Shown here: piece after piece, positions 1 through 6,324 of the stretch | Layout of the letters: each line of letters starts with the position of its first letter | How positions within the stretch are numbered: position 1 is the stretch's first letter | NCBI GenBank assembly: GCA_964385505.1 | Contig: CAYLPI010000100.1 | Location: forward strand, 1-13,454 | Reading direction: 5' to 3' | DNA: 13,454 nt | Source of the DNA: CAITSH01 sp964385505 | GTDB lineage: Bacteria > Pseudomonadota > Gammaproteobacteria > Burkholderiales > SG8-39 | Notes under the pieces: model-generated | The model's database searches: none | What the model was told of the DNA's origin: nothing | The model's input: the letters and a program-made list of their open reading frames with translations, nothing else | Position numbers and translations under genes: made by a program

Positions 1-357
1 GACCTTGCGCTCTATCAGTCCGGGCAGACGCTCGATCTGCGCCTGATGCACCAGGCAGGATGCAAGAAAGCGGTTGGAGAACTGCGATGCCGGCGCGTTT
101 TTGCTGCGCGCCTCAATGCGGATGCCGGCCTCCAGCGCGTCAATCACCGCATTGCCCGCGGTATAAATGCGCCCGAGAATGGCGTCGGCCTGGCCGCTGG
201 AGATCTGCGGGTCCTCGGCCAGCGCCCGCGCCACCAACGCATAGTCGGCCAGCAGGCTGCAGACTTTCTGGCCCAGGGGATGCGCTTCGTCATCGGCAAG
301 CGCAGGCTGCGCCAACAACAACACCGGCAGGACAATCAAAGCAAACAAGGCACGCAT
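1..357 (-). CDS. Secreted hypothetical protein, N-terminal part (3' end outside window)
   Basis: An open reading frame runs from an ATG at 357 off the left edge with no stop, giving 119 codons. The N-terminus is a clear Sec signal peptide: M-R, a hydrophobic core at about residues 4-16, then the A-x-A cleavage context QPALA before DDE at residue 22. The visible mature part is helical and alanine-rich, with two cysteines (33 and 101) that could pair in the periplasm. An AAAGG Shine-Dalgarno lies 7-8 bases before the ATG and supports this start. A sigma-54 promoter motif lies about 75 bases upstream. I recognise no family. Only the N-terminal part is visible, so the total length and function are unknown. 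High GC at third codon positions in this frame supports coding. Confidence 0.72.
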   Translation of the reverse strand, partial: MRALFALIVLPVLLLAQPALADDEAHPLGQKVCSLLADYALVARALAEDPQISSGQADAILGRIYTAGNAVIDALEAGIRIEARSKNAPASQFSNRFLASCLVHQAQIERLPGLIERKV

Positions 358-432
358 GAAAACACCTTTAAAACAGACCGCGGACCAAAACACGACAAGC
401 CATTCGCGACAAACCATACACAAAGAGAAGGC

Positions 433-447
433 GCAAAACCTGTGCCA
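433..447 (-). promoter_or_regulatory. Sigma-54 (-24/-12) promoter for the secreted protein
   Basis: Read on the minus strand this is TGGCAC-AGGTT-TTGC. It matches the sigma-54 consensus TGGCAC-N5-TTGC, with exactly 10 bases between the invariant GG and GC. Transcription would begin near 422, leaving a leader of about 65 bases before the ATG at 357. Sigma-54 promoters need an enhancer-binding activator upstream; the tandem repeat at 479-508 is a candidate site. Confidence 0.6.
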
Positions 448-478
448 AACCTGTTCTTGCGCAATCTGGCGGGCTATC

Positions 479-514
479 GTGATGTTTTGTGATGTTTGGT
501 GATGTTTTGTGACC
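479..514. repeat. 10-bp tandem repeat, three copies plus partial
   Basis: GTGATGTTTT, GTGATGTTTG and GTGATGTTTT follow one another directly (479-488, 489-498, 499-508), then a partial copy GTGACC. The 10-bp period puts every copy on about the same face of the helix. The block lies 57-86 bases upstream of the predicted sigma-54 start point of the minus-strand gene. A binding array for an activator is a reasonable inference, but the protein is unknown. Confidence 0.6.
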
Positions 515-582
515 ATTTCCGTCGCCCACCACAGCATCGCAGTGTCCAGACATTCGGATTGACCGCGTCTGGCGGCACTCGT

Positions 583-984
583 TCAGTTCACGGCCCGATT
601 AAATCGCAAAAAAATGCACCGGATCGAGGCAACGGGACGTGCGGGGCCGCTCCGCACCGACTTGGACGGCACAACACCGGCGAACGACTCGAACGTTCCG
701 TCCACCGAGCAAAGCAAGGGCATCACCGCCGTGACCATCGGAAAACATTCCGCAGCGCAGGGCGTCTTGCCGCTGTCACAATTCACAACGGCCGCGCCGG
801 CGAAACGCACGCCGTGCACCGACTGCGGCGTTTCGCGCACCACCGGACCCGCGCGCTGCGGCGAGGCCCGCCAGTTCATCAGGCACGACGATTCCGCGCT
901 CGAGACACGCGTGCACGGTCGCGCACGCGACCCGGGCCGCACCGACGGGCAGTTCTTCGGCCTGTTCCGGCGCATGCTACGCAT
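583..984 (-). CDS. Doubtful hypothetical ORF downstream of the pilin
   Basis: The gap between the pilin stop (1018) and the secreted-protein start (357) is about 660 bases. Its only sizeable minus-strand frame is this 133-codon ORF, in the same phase as the pilin and open from the pilin stop onward. Third positions are GC-rich, but an opposite plus-strand frame (614-1111) shares the same third positions, so codon bias cannot tell them apart. The product is rich in Arg, Ser and Pro, has several cysteines, and has no domain, signal peptide or membrane segment I recognise. No convincing Shine-Dalgarno precedes the ATG. It may be a real small gene, a decayed gene, or non-coding. Nothing else stands out in this gap apart from a small hairpin at 639-657 and a T-run (minus strand) at 608-614. 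Confidence 0.25.
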   Translation of the reverse strand: MRSMRRNRPKNCPSVRPGSRARPCTRVSSAESSCLMNWRASPQRAGPVVRETPQSVHGVRFAGAAVVNCDSGKTPCAAECFPMVTAVMPLLCSVDGTFESFAGVVPSKSVRSGPARPVASIRCIFLRFNRAVN

Positions 985-1017
985 CGCTCCCTGCGGCGCA
1001 CCGACGTACCCGGAGAA

Positions 1018-1533
1018 TCAGCCGGCGCGGCAGATGAAGGGCAGAAAATTCGCCGCGATGTCGGTTTTGTTCTCGCCCTTGACCGTCATTTTCGCCGGCG
1101 CAGCGGCATAACCGCAGACCCATGTGACCGGCACGATGGGCGCATCGTCCACCGTCGCGGGGCGCAGGCTCAACACCTTGCCGCGGATATTGCCGTTGGC
1201 GCGATTGCCGAAGGTGATGTGGATCGCCCCGGCCTGCACGCTGATCGCGCTGACAAAATTATTGACGATCTTGTCCGCCACCGGCAGACCGGCCGCGGTA
1301 TTGTCGGCGGGGAAGGTTTGCGCAAGGGCCCAGCCCGTTGCCACCGGCAGCTTGGCGATGTTGGCGAGCGGCAGGGCCTCGGCAATCTGGTCGCGGATGA
1401 GCTTGTCCTGGTAACCGGGAATCATCATCAGCGCGAGGATGGCAACAATGCCTATCACCACCATCAGTTCGATCATCGTAAAGCCGCTGCAACGCGCCGG
1501 CACTGACGGCCCGCGGCCGACTGCGGCAGGCAT
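1018..1533 (-). CDS. Type IV pilin-like protein (prepilin, N-methylated)
   Basis: A 171-residue type IV prepilin. The type III signal is explicit: a 17-residue leader ending in Gly17, then mature Phe18-Thr-Met-Ile-Glu22 (the conserved Glu+5), followed by an unbroken hydrophobic helix. PilD-type peptidase would cut after Gly17 and methylate the Phe. The C-terminus has TWVCGY (Cys140) and a last cysteine (Cys168) three residues from the end, which form the disulfide loop of PilE/PilA-type major pilins. The length is normal. I chose the ATG at 1533 because AAGGG lies about 7 bases upstream. An in-frame ATG at 1569 would add 12 residues and sits on a palindrome. It stands alone: no pil assembly gene is adjacent. 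It could be a major pilin or a minor pilin-like subunit; the closed C-terminal loop favours the former. Confidence 0.9.
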   Translation of the reverse strand: MPAAVGRGPSVPARCSGFTMIELMVVIGIVAILALMMIPGYQDKLIRDQIAEALPLANIAKLPVATGWALAQTFPADNTAAGLPVADKIVNNFVSAISVQAGAIHITFGNRANGNIRGKVLSLRPATVDDAPIVPVTWVCGYAAAPAKMTVKGENKTDIAANFLPFICRAG

Positions 1534-1550
1534 GGATCGACCCTTAAAAT

Positions 1551-1566
1551 GTGACAATTTTGTCAC
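1551..1566. promoter_or_regulatory. Palindromic operator-like site before the pilin gene
   Basis: GTGACAA-TT-TTGTCAC is a perfect 7-bp inverted repeat with a 2-bp centre, 18-33 bases upstream of the chosen pilin start codon. The half-sites resemble CRP/FNR-type TGTGA, but the spacing does not fit the CRP consensus (TGTGA-N6-TCACA). A dimeric repressor or regulator is plausible. I could not place a convincing -35/-10 pair around it. Confidence 0.45.
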
Positions 1567-1623
1567 CATAATCAGCTTGAAACACCCGACTGGCGGGAGT
1601 TTTGTAAAATGAATTCGCGTAAT

Positions 1624-2148
1624 TTAGCTCCGAACAGGTGACACCGGCCGGCGGGTTTCCTGATGCGTATCTTCAAGCGCGTGCAACAACCGGCCCAGCG
1701 CCAGCGCGGCAAAGGAGCGCATGTTTTCGCTGCGCGCCACGAGCCCGGTCTCGAAGGTCACCGCCGATTCAACGGGACCGGCAACGGCGATGCAAACATG
1801 GCCGGCGGCATCGCCATAGCGATTGCCGACGGGCCCGGCCGCACCCGATTCGGCCAGCGCCCAGTCGGCGCCGCAGCGTTCACCTACGGTAGCGGCGAGC
1901 AGGCGTGCATAGGGCTCGGTCGAGGCGCGCATGCCCTGCATTGCCGGGGCCGGAATCTGCAACAGGGTCTCGCGCGCCTTTGCCGTATAGACCACCACAC
2001 CGCCGAGGTAATAGGCCGATGCGCCAGGCACCGCCAGCAGCGCCGCTGAAATGAGGCCGCCGCACGAGGCCTCTGCGACAGCCAGGGTTTGTGAACGCGC
2101 CTTGAGATGGGCGGCAATGCGCTCGGCAAAAGGATAAAGGGTGATCAT
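1624..2148 (-). CDS. CinA C-terminal domain family protein (PncC-like)
   Basis: A 174-residue stand-alone CinA C-terminal domain, the family of nicotinamide-nucleotide amidohydrolase (PncC), which converts NMN to nicotinic acid mononucleotide and ammonia in the cytoplasm. Recognisable segments are AVAEASCGGLIS (residues 23-34), VPGASAYYLGGVVVY (about 40-54), STEPYA, and ESGAAGPVGNRYGD (equivalent to the TG-AGP-GG loop). The length fits single-domain PncC. The active-site segment usually reads AESCTGG; here it reads AEASCGG, so the usual serine position is alanine and a serine follows it. Enzymatic activity is therefore uncertain. The Shine-Dalgarno before the ATG is weak. It lies 87 bases downstream of the SDR stop on the same strand, so the two may be co-transcribed. 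Confidence 0.85.
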   Translation of the reverse strand: MITLYPFAERIAAHLKARSQTLAVAEASCGGLISAALLAVPGASAYYLGGVVVYTAKARETLLQIPAPAMQGMRASTEPYARLLAATVGERCGADWALAESGAAGPVGNRYGDAAGHVCIAVAGPVESAVTFETGLVARSENMRSFAALALGRLLHALEDTHQETRRPVSPVRS

Positions 2149-2235
2149 GGCCGGGGACTTGCGCCCTGGGGCGGAACGGTAGGCGGGCCGCCAGTGTAAT
2201 CATTCCGCACCCAGCCCGCCACCGGCGGACCCGGC

Positions 2236-3006
2236 TCAGACAGCGGTATAGCCGCCGTCCACCAGCAAGTCCGAGCCCGACACAAAAGCCGCGCCGTCGC
2301 CGGCCAGGAACAAGGCGGCTGCGGCGATTTCTGCGGCCGTGCCGACGCGGCCAAGCGGCTGGCGTGCAGCGAGCGCGTCATTGACCGCATCCGCACTGCC
2401 GTAGCGCGAAGTCAGACGGCTGGTCATCACCGCGCCGGGCGACAGGCTCACGGCGCGCACGCCGTCGGCGGCGTGATCGACGGCAATCGAGCGGGTCAGC
2501 GACAACAGCGCCGCCTTGCTCGCGCTGTAGGCAGCCTGGCCCGGTGCCGTGACATGGCCCAGTTGCGAGGCGATGTTGAGCACCACACCGCCCCCCGCGG
2601 CGCGCAGACAGGGAATAACCGACCTTGCCATCAGGAATGCCCCGGTGACATTGACGTCAAAGGCCTGCTGCCAGTCAGCGAGCGGCAGATCGGCCAGCTT
2701 GTTCTTGGCGGTGACCGTCGCGGCATTGTTGATCAGCACATGGATCGCGCCGTAGCGGGCGATGATGCGCGCGACCGCGGCGGCAGTCTGCGCGGCGTCG
2801 GCGACATCGCACGCGAGCACCATCACATCGCCTGCGCTGCCGGGGCCAAACGCCGTATCGCAGCGCGCCTGCAAGGCCGCGGCATCGCGATCGAGCAATG
2901 CCAGCCGCGCACCGGCCGCGGCGAAGCCCTGTGCCATGGCAAAACCAATGTCACCGCAGGCACCGGTGATCACCACGACACGGCCGGAATAACCGCTATT
3001 ACCCAT
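2236..3006 (-). CDS. Short-chain dehydrogenase/reductase (classical SDR)
   Basis: A 256-residue classical SDR, an NAD(P)(H)-dependent cytoplasmic oxidoreductase of unknown substrate. The cofactor loop is TGACGDIG (residues 14-21), followed by DR at the end of beta-2 (39-40), CDVAD (66-70) and NNAA (93-96). The catalytic tetrad is present: Asn119, Ser147 (NIAS), Tyr160 and Lys164 (YSASK), with SPG after beta-6. The C-terminus ends in the usual V-DGGY. An acidic residue at the end of beta-2 suggests NAD(H) preference, but with an Arg beside it this is a guess. The frame is open upstream to 3162, but that would put 52 non-homologous residues before the Rossmann fold and would cover the promoter. 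I therefore start at the ATG at 3006, preceded by a modest CAGG. Confidence 0.92.
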   Translation of the reverse strand: MGNSGYSGRVVVITGACGDIGFAMAQGFAAAGARLALLDRDAAALQARCDTAFGPGSAGDVMVLACDVADAAQTAAAVARIIARYGAIHVLINNAATVTAKNKLADLPLADWQQAFDVNVTGAFLMARSVIPCLRAAGGGVVLNIASQLGHVTAPGQAAYSASKAALLSLTRSIAVDHAADGVRAVSLSPGAVMTSRLTSRYGSADAVNDALAARQPLGRVGTAAEIAAAALFLAGDGAAFVSGSDLLVDGGYTAV

Positions 3007-3021
3007 TGCCTGGCTGACCTG

Positions 3022-3063
3022 AATGTAAAAGTGTGAGAATGTAAAAAATGCGAAAATGTAAAA
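3022..3063 (-). repeat. Three TTTTACATT direct repeats in the SDR leader
   Basis: Read on the minus strand, TTTTACATT occurs at 3055-3063, 3038-3046 and 3022-3030, spaced 17 and 16 bases apart, in an AT-rich tract inside otherwise GC-rich DNA. All copies lie downstream of the predicted transcription start. They could be an operator array for a repressor or an mRNA element. No partner is identifiable. Confidence 0.5.
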
Positions 3064-3100
3064 GCGCGCAAAAGGTAACACTGGATCAAAGCTCAAAACC

Positions 3101-3129
3101 ACTTTAGGGCCCGCCCGCAACAGTGTCAA
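3101..3129 (-). promoter_or_regulatory. Sigma-70 promoter of the SDR gene
   Basis: On the minus strand a perfect -35 TTGACA (3124-3129) is separated by 17 bases from TAAAGT (3101-3106), a 4/6 match to the -10. Transcription would start near 3094, giving a leader of about 88 bases before the ATG at 3006. That leader holds the TTTTACATT repeats. Confidence 0.6.
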
Positions 3130-3237
3130 CCGCAGGGGCGCGCCGTGGATTAAAAACGGCAATCCGCTATATCATTCCCTTTCAATGCAAGGCGCGGCTG
3201 CCGCACGGGCCTGCCCACACACTCTAGGAGCCACGCC

Positions 3238-4233
3238 ATGTTCATTCACCGCAAATCCATTTCAACATCATTTGCCCGGGCTGTGGCCCTCACCGCGCTG
3301 GCGCTGTTGAGCGCGCCGGTGCTGGCGCAAGTCTTCCCCGACAAGCCGCTGCGCGTGGTGGTGCCCTTTGCCGCCGGCGGACCGGCCGACGTGATGACGC
3401 GCATCAACGCCACGGCGCTGTCGGCGCAACTGGGGCAACCGGTGGTGGTTGAGAACAAACCGGGCGCCGGCGGCAACATCGCCGCCGAGTTTGTCGCACG
3501 CAGCCCGGCCGACGGGCTGACGCTGCTCGTTGCCGGCCAGGCCATACTCGCCATCAACAAGCCGCTATATACCAAGCTCGCCTACGATCCGGATGCCGAC
3601 TTCAAGTTTGTCGGCATCATGGGCAGCCTGCCCAATGTGCTGGTGACCAACCCCGACGCCATCCCGGCCAGGAACATGAAAGAGTTCATCGAGTTCGCGC
3701 GCAGCAAGCCCGGCGCCGTGTCCTATGGCTCCAACGGCATCGGCTCGCTGTCGCACCTCACTGCCGAAGTCATGGCCTCGGCGGCAAAGGTGAAAATGCT
3801 GCACGTCCCCTACCAGGGCGCCAACCCGCAAATGACCGACCTGTTGTCAGGGCGCATCGGTTTCAGCTTCATCGGTTCGTCCACCACGCTGCCGCTGATC
3901 CAGGCGGGCAAACTGCGCGCCCTCGCCGTCAGCACCGCGACGCGACTGCCGCAACTGCCCGATGTGCCGACACTGGTCGAGGCCGGCTTTCCCATGCTCG
4001 ATGCGCCGACCTGGTTTGGCATCGTCGCACCCGCAGGCACGCCGCCGGCCGCGCTGGCCAAGCTGCGCAGCGCCTTTGCCGCGGCCATAGACACGCCCGC
4101 CTACGCCGAAGAAATGGCCAAGCGCTCGAGCATCGTCGTCAAGCTCTCGACCGAAGCCGGCGAGGCCCTGCTCGCACGCGAGCGCAAGACCTGGGCCGAT
4201 GCGGTGCGCAGCACCGGCGCGAGCAGCAACTAG
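3238..4233 (+). CDS. Bug-family tripartite tricarboxylate transporter substrate-binding protein
   Basis: A 331-residue periplasmic solute receptor of the Bug/TctC family, the extracytoplasmic binding component of TTT transporters for carboxylates. It has a signal peptide with a basic N-region and hydrophobic core, cut after VLA (about residue 30), then the family opening FPDKPLRVVVPFAAGGPAD, the ENKPGAGG motif and YGSNGIGS. The length is typical. AGGAG lies 7 bases before the ATG, which fixes the start. No TctA/TctB membrane genes are nearby, as is common for the many orphan Bug genes in Burkholderiales. It is divergent from the SDR and convergent with the oxidoreductase, whose stop is only 42 bases away. 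The ligand cannot be read from sequence. Confidence 0.93.
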   Translation: MFIHRKSISTSFARAVALTALALLSAPVLAQVFPDKPLRVVVPFAAGGPADVMTRINATALSAQLGQPVVVENKPGAGGNIAAEFVARSPADGLTLLVAGQAILAINKPLYTKLAYDPDADFKFVGIMGSLPNVLVTNPDAIPARNMKEFIEFARSKPGAVSYGSNGIGSLSHLTAEVMASAAKVKMLHVPYQGANPQMTDLLSGRIGFSFIGSSTTLPLIQAGKLRALAVSTATRLPQLPDVPTLVEAGFPMLDAPTWFGIVAPAGTPPAALAKLRSAFAAAIDTPAYAEEMAKRSSIVVKLSTEAGEALLARERKTWADAVRSTGASSN

Positions 4234-4275
4234 CACGCAGCAACTGGCACACAGCTTCTCAGCCACGGCCACGGC

Positions 4276-5289
4276 TCAGCCGCGGGTAGGATCGTCGCCC
4301 ACCCGCACCAGGGCCTTGCCCAGGTTGCGGCCCGCAAGCATGCCGCGAAAGGCCGCCGGCGCATGCTCAATGCCGGCCGTGATGTCTTCGCGATACTTCA
4401 GCTCACCCGAGTGAATCCACGCCGCGGCCTGCGCGCGGTACTCGGGCATGCGCGCGAGGTTGCGGCGCACGCTGAAACCGCGCACCAGCGCCTGGTTCGA
4501 CAGCACATGCTTCATGTTGGGACCGCGCGCTGCCGCATCGCCGTATTCAGCCACCAGCCCGCACAAGGCGACACGCGCATCCTGGCGCAGCAACGCAAAC
4601 ACCGCCGCGCTGACCGCGCCGCCGGTGTTGTCGAAATACACATCGACGCCGCTGCGACAGGCAAGCGCAAGTTCAGCGGCAAAGCCGGCACTGCGATGGC
4701 TGACGCAGGCGTCATAACCGAGGTGCTCCACCGCAAACGCGCACTTTTGCGCGTCGCCGGCGACCCCGACCACGCGCGCGCCACGAATGCGCGCAATCTG
4801 CCCCGCGACCGAGCCGACGGCGCCGGTGGCGGCCGACACCACCACGGTTTCTCCGGCCCTGGGCTGGCCGATGTCGCTGATGCCGACCCACGCGGTGAGC
4901 CCGGGCGAGCCGAGCACGCCGACGGCGGTTGAAACCGGTCCCAATGTGGTGTCAATTTTTTCCAGCGCATCACCGCTGACCACGGGCAGGGTCTGCCAGC
5001 CGGTTTCGCCGAAAACAAAATCGCCCGCGGCAAAGCGCGCGTCACCCGATGCAACCACCTCGCCCACGGCGCGGCCTATCACCGTGGCGCCCGGGGTCGC
5101 AGTCACGCCGTAGCTGCCGCCGGCCATCCAGCTGCGCTGGTAGGGGTCCATCGACAGGTAGAGGTTGCGCACCAGCACTTCACCCGCTGCGGGTGTTGCG
5201 GCGGGCCCTTCGAGCAGCGTGAAGTCGGCGTCCTGCGGCATGCCCTGCGGCAGCCGCGCCAGCACGACGCGCCGGTTGACGGCGCTCAG
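4276..5289 (-). CDS. MDR-superfamily NADP-dependent oxidoreductase (PTGR/CurA-like), probable CTG start
   Basis: A zinc-free medium-chain reductase of the leukotriene B4 12-hydroxydehydrogenase/prostaglandin reductase type, which reduces alpha,beta-unsaturated ketones with NADPH. Visible motifs are YLSMDPYQR near the N-terminus, a nucleotide-binding loop AATGAVGSVAGQIAR, YFDNTGG, CGLVAEY and the family C-terminus LKYREDI...AF..ML.G.N.GK.LV. No ATG exists between the upstream in-frame stop (5338-5340) and the family N-terminus. A GTG at 5265 would remove the conserved NRRVVLARLPQG segment. A CTG at 5289, with GGGAG 6 bases upstream, gives L-S-A-V-N-R-R, exactly where relatives start with Met-Ser-x-x-N-R. 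I therefore place the start there (337 residues). It follows the Bug gene by 31 bases and is the last gene of the operon. Confidence 0.88.
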   Translation of the reverse strand: MSAVNRRVVLARLPQGMPQDADFTLLEGPAATPAAGEVLVRNLYLSMDPYQRSWMAGGSYGVTATPGATVIGRAVGEVVASGDARFAAGDFVFGETGWQTLPVVSGDALEKIDTTLGPVSTAVGVLGSPGLTAWVGISDIGQPRAGETVVVSAATGAVGSVAGQIARIRGARVVGVAGDAQKCAFAVEHLGYDACVSHRSAGFAAELALACRSGVDVYFDNTGGAVSAAVFALLRQDARVALCGLVAEYGDAAARGPNMKHVLSNQALVRGFSVRRNLARMPEYRAQAAAWIHSGELKYREDITAGIEHAPAAFRGMLAGRNLGKALVRVGDDPTRG

Positions 5290-5320
5290 CGCCTGCTCCC
5301 GGCAAAAAACACCACGGCGC

Positions 5321-6286
5321 TCAATCGAGCTTGATTTTCAGGCTCGGCAGGATTTTCGCCCAGCCGTCAAACTGGTCACGGAAGAATTTTTCGAATTCAT
5401 CGGCGCTGCCGCCAGAGGGCGTAACGCCGCTGTCGAGCATGCGCTTGCGCAGGTCCGGGTCGCGTATCACCGCCATGGTCGCGGTCGCTATTTCCTGCAC
5501 CACGTCGGGCGGCGTCTTGCCCGGCACCATCACCCCCCACCAGAACGACATCTCGAAAGGCTGGCCGGCCTCGCGTGCGGTCGGCAGATTGGGCAGGCCG
5601 GGCAGGCGTTCGCGCGCAAACACGGTCAGTGCCTTCACCCGCCCGGCCTGGATATGGCCTTTGGCGCTCGGCTCGGCGCCCACCATGACGTCGATATTGC
5701 CGGCAATCAGGTCGGTCATCGCCGGTGCCGCGCCCTTGTACGGGATATGCGTCATCTGCACCCCGGCCGCGCGCGCAAACATTTCGGTCGTCAGGTGGTG
5801 CACGGTGGCGTTGCCGGGCGAGCCGAAGTTGAGCTTGCCCGGATTGGCCTTCGCCACATCGACCAGGTCTTTGAGGCTGCTGATGTCGGCGCGCTTGCCC
5901 GAGGCGAGCAGCAATATCGGCAGCGCGCCGACCAGGGACACGCGCTTCAGGTCGGACCTCCAGTCAAAGGGCATGTCCTGCAATTGCGGCAGCAGCGCCA
6001 GCGACTCCGAACCGAACAACATGGTGTAGCCGTCAGGCGCGCTCTTGGCGACAAAGTCGGCGCCCAGAATGCTCCCGGCGCCGGCCTTGTTTTCGACAAT
6101 GACCGGCTGCTTCCAGCGCTCGGCCAGGCGCTCGGCGACCATGCGCGCGAGGATGTCCGTGGTCGCACCCGGCGCAAACGGCACAATAAGCCTGACCGGA
6201 CGCTCCGGAAAGGCCGCGGCCGCAGGCGCGGCGACAGCGGTCATCGCGGCAAGGACCAGCGCAATCTGTTTCAGCCATGTCTTCAT
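5321..6286 (-). CDS. Second Bug-family TTT substrate-binding protein
   Basis: A 321-residue periplasmic receptor of the Bug family. The signal peptide (MKTWLKQIALVLAA..., cut in the AAAA region near residue 25) is followed by FPERPVRLIVPFAPGATTD, VENKAGAGS, GSPGNATVHHL and IPYKGAAPAMTDL, all family hallmarks. TACAGGAGCTAAGC precedes the ATG at 6286 (AGGAG, 6-base spacing); an ATG 18 bases further up lacks this. The gene lies between the Fe-S subunit (38 bases upstream) and the oxidoreductase (31 bases downstream) on the same strand, so it belongs to the transhydroxylase-like operon. It probably supplies the carboxylated substrate or a related compound (inference). It differs clearly from the Bug protein at 3238, so the pair is not a recent duplication. 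Confidence 0.93.
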   Translation of the reverse strand: MKTWLKQIALVLAAMTAVAAPAAAAFPERPVRLIVPFAPGATTDILARMVAERLAERWKQPVIVENKAGAGSILGADFVAKSAPDGYTMLFGSESLALLPQLQDMPFDWRSDLKRVSLVGALPILLLASGKRADISSLKDLVDVAKANPGKLNFGSPGNATVHHLTTEMFARAAGVQMTHIPYKGAAPAMTDLIAGNIDVMVGAEPSAKGHIQAGRVKALTVFARERLPGLPNLPTAREAGQPFEMSFWWGVMVPGKTPPDVVQEIATATMAVIRDPDLRKRMLDSGVTPSGGSADEFEKFFRDQFDGWAKILPSLKIKLD

Positions 6287-6324
6287 GCTTAGCTCCTGTA
6301 TCAAGGCATTACCGGAAGGACCCC

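Noticed and set aside
639..657. GTGCGG/CCGCAC hairpin and downstream T-run (608-614, minus strand) as a pilin terminator
   Set aside because: The T-run is about 25 bases from the stem and the hairpin is over 350 bases beyond the pilin stop; both could be chance in GC-rich DNA.
1591..1606. Sigma-54-like TGGCGGGAGTTTTGTA on the plus strand
   Set aside because: It lacks the -12 GC and points at no plus-strand gene.
3007..3162. N-terminal extension of the SDR to an ATG at 3162
   Set aside because: The 52 extra residues have no homology to SDRs and would span the promoter and the TTTTACATT repeats.
4234..4275. Bidirectional terminator between the convergent Bug and oxidoreductase genes
   Set aside because: Only weak self-complementarity and no T-tract on either strand.
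5165..6292. A 375-codon plus-strand frame
   Set aside because: It lies opposite the second Bug receptor and the oxidoreductase N-terminus, both with clear family motifs and ribosome-binding sites.
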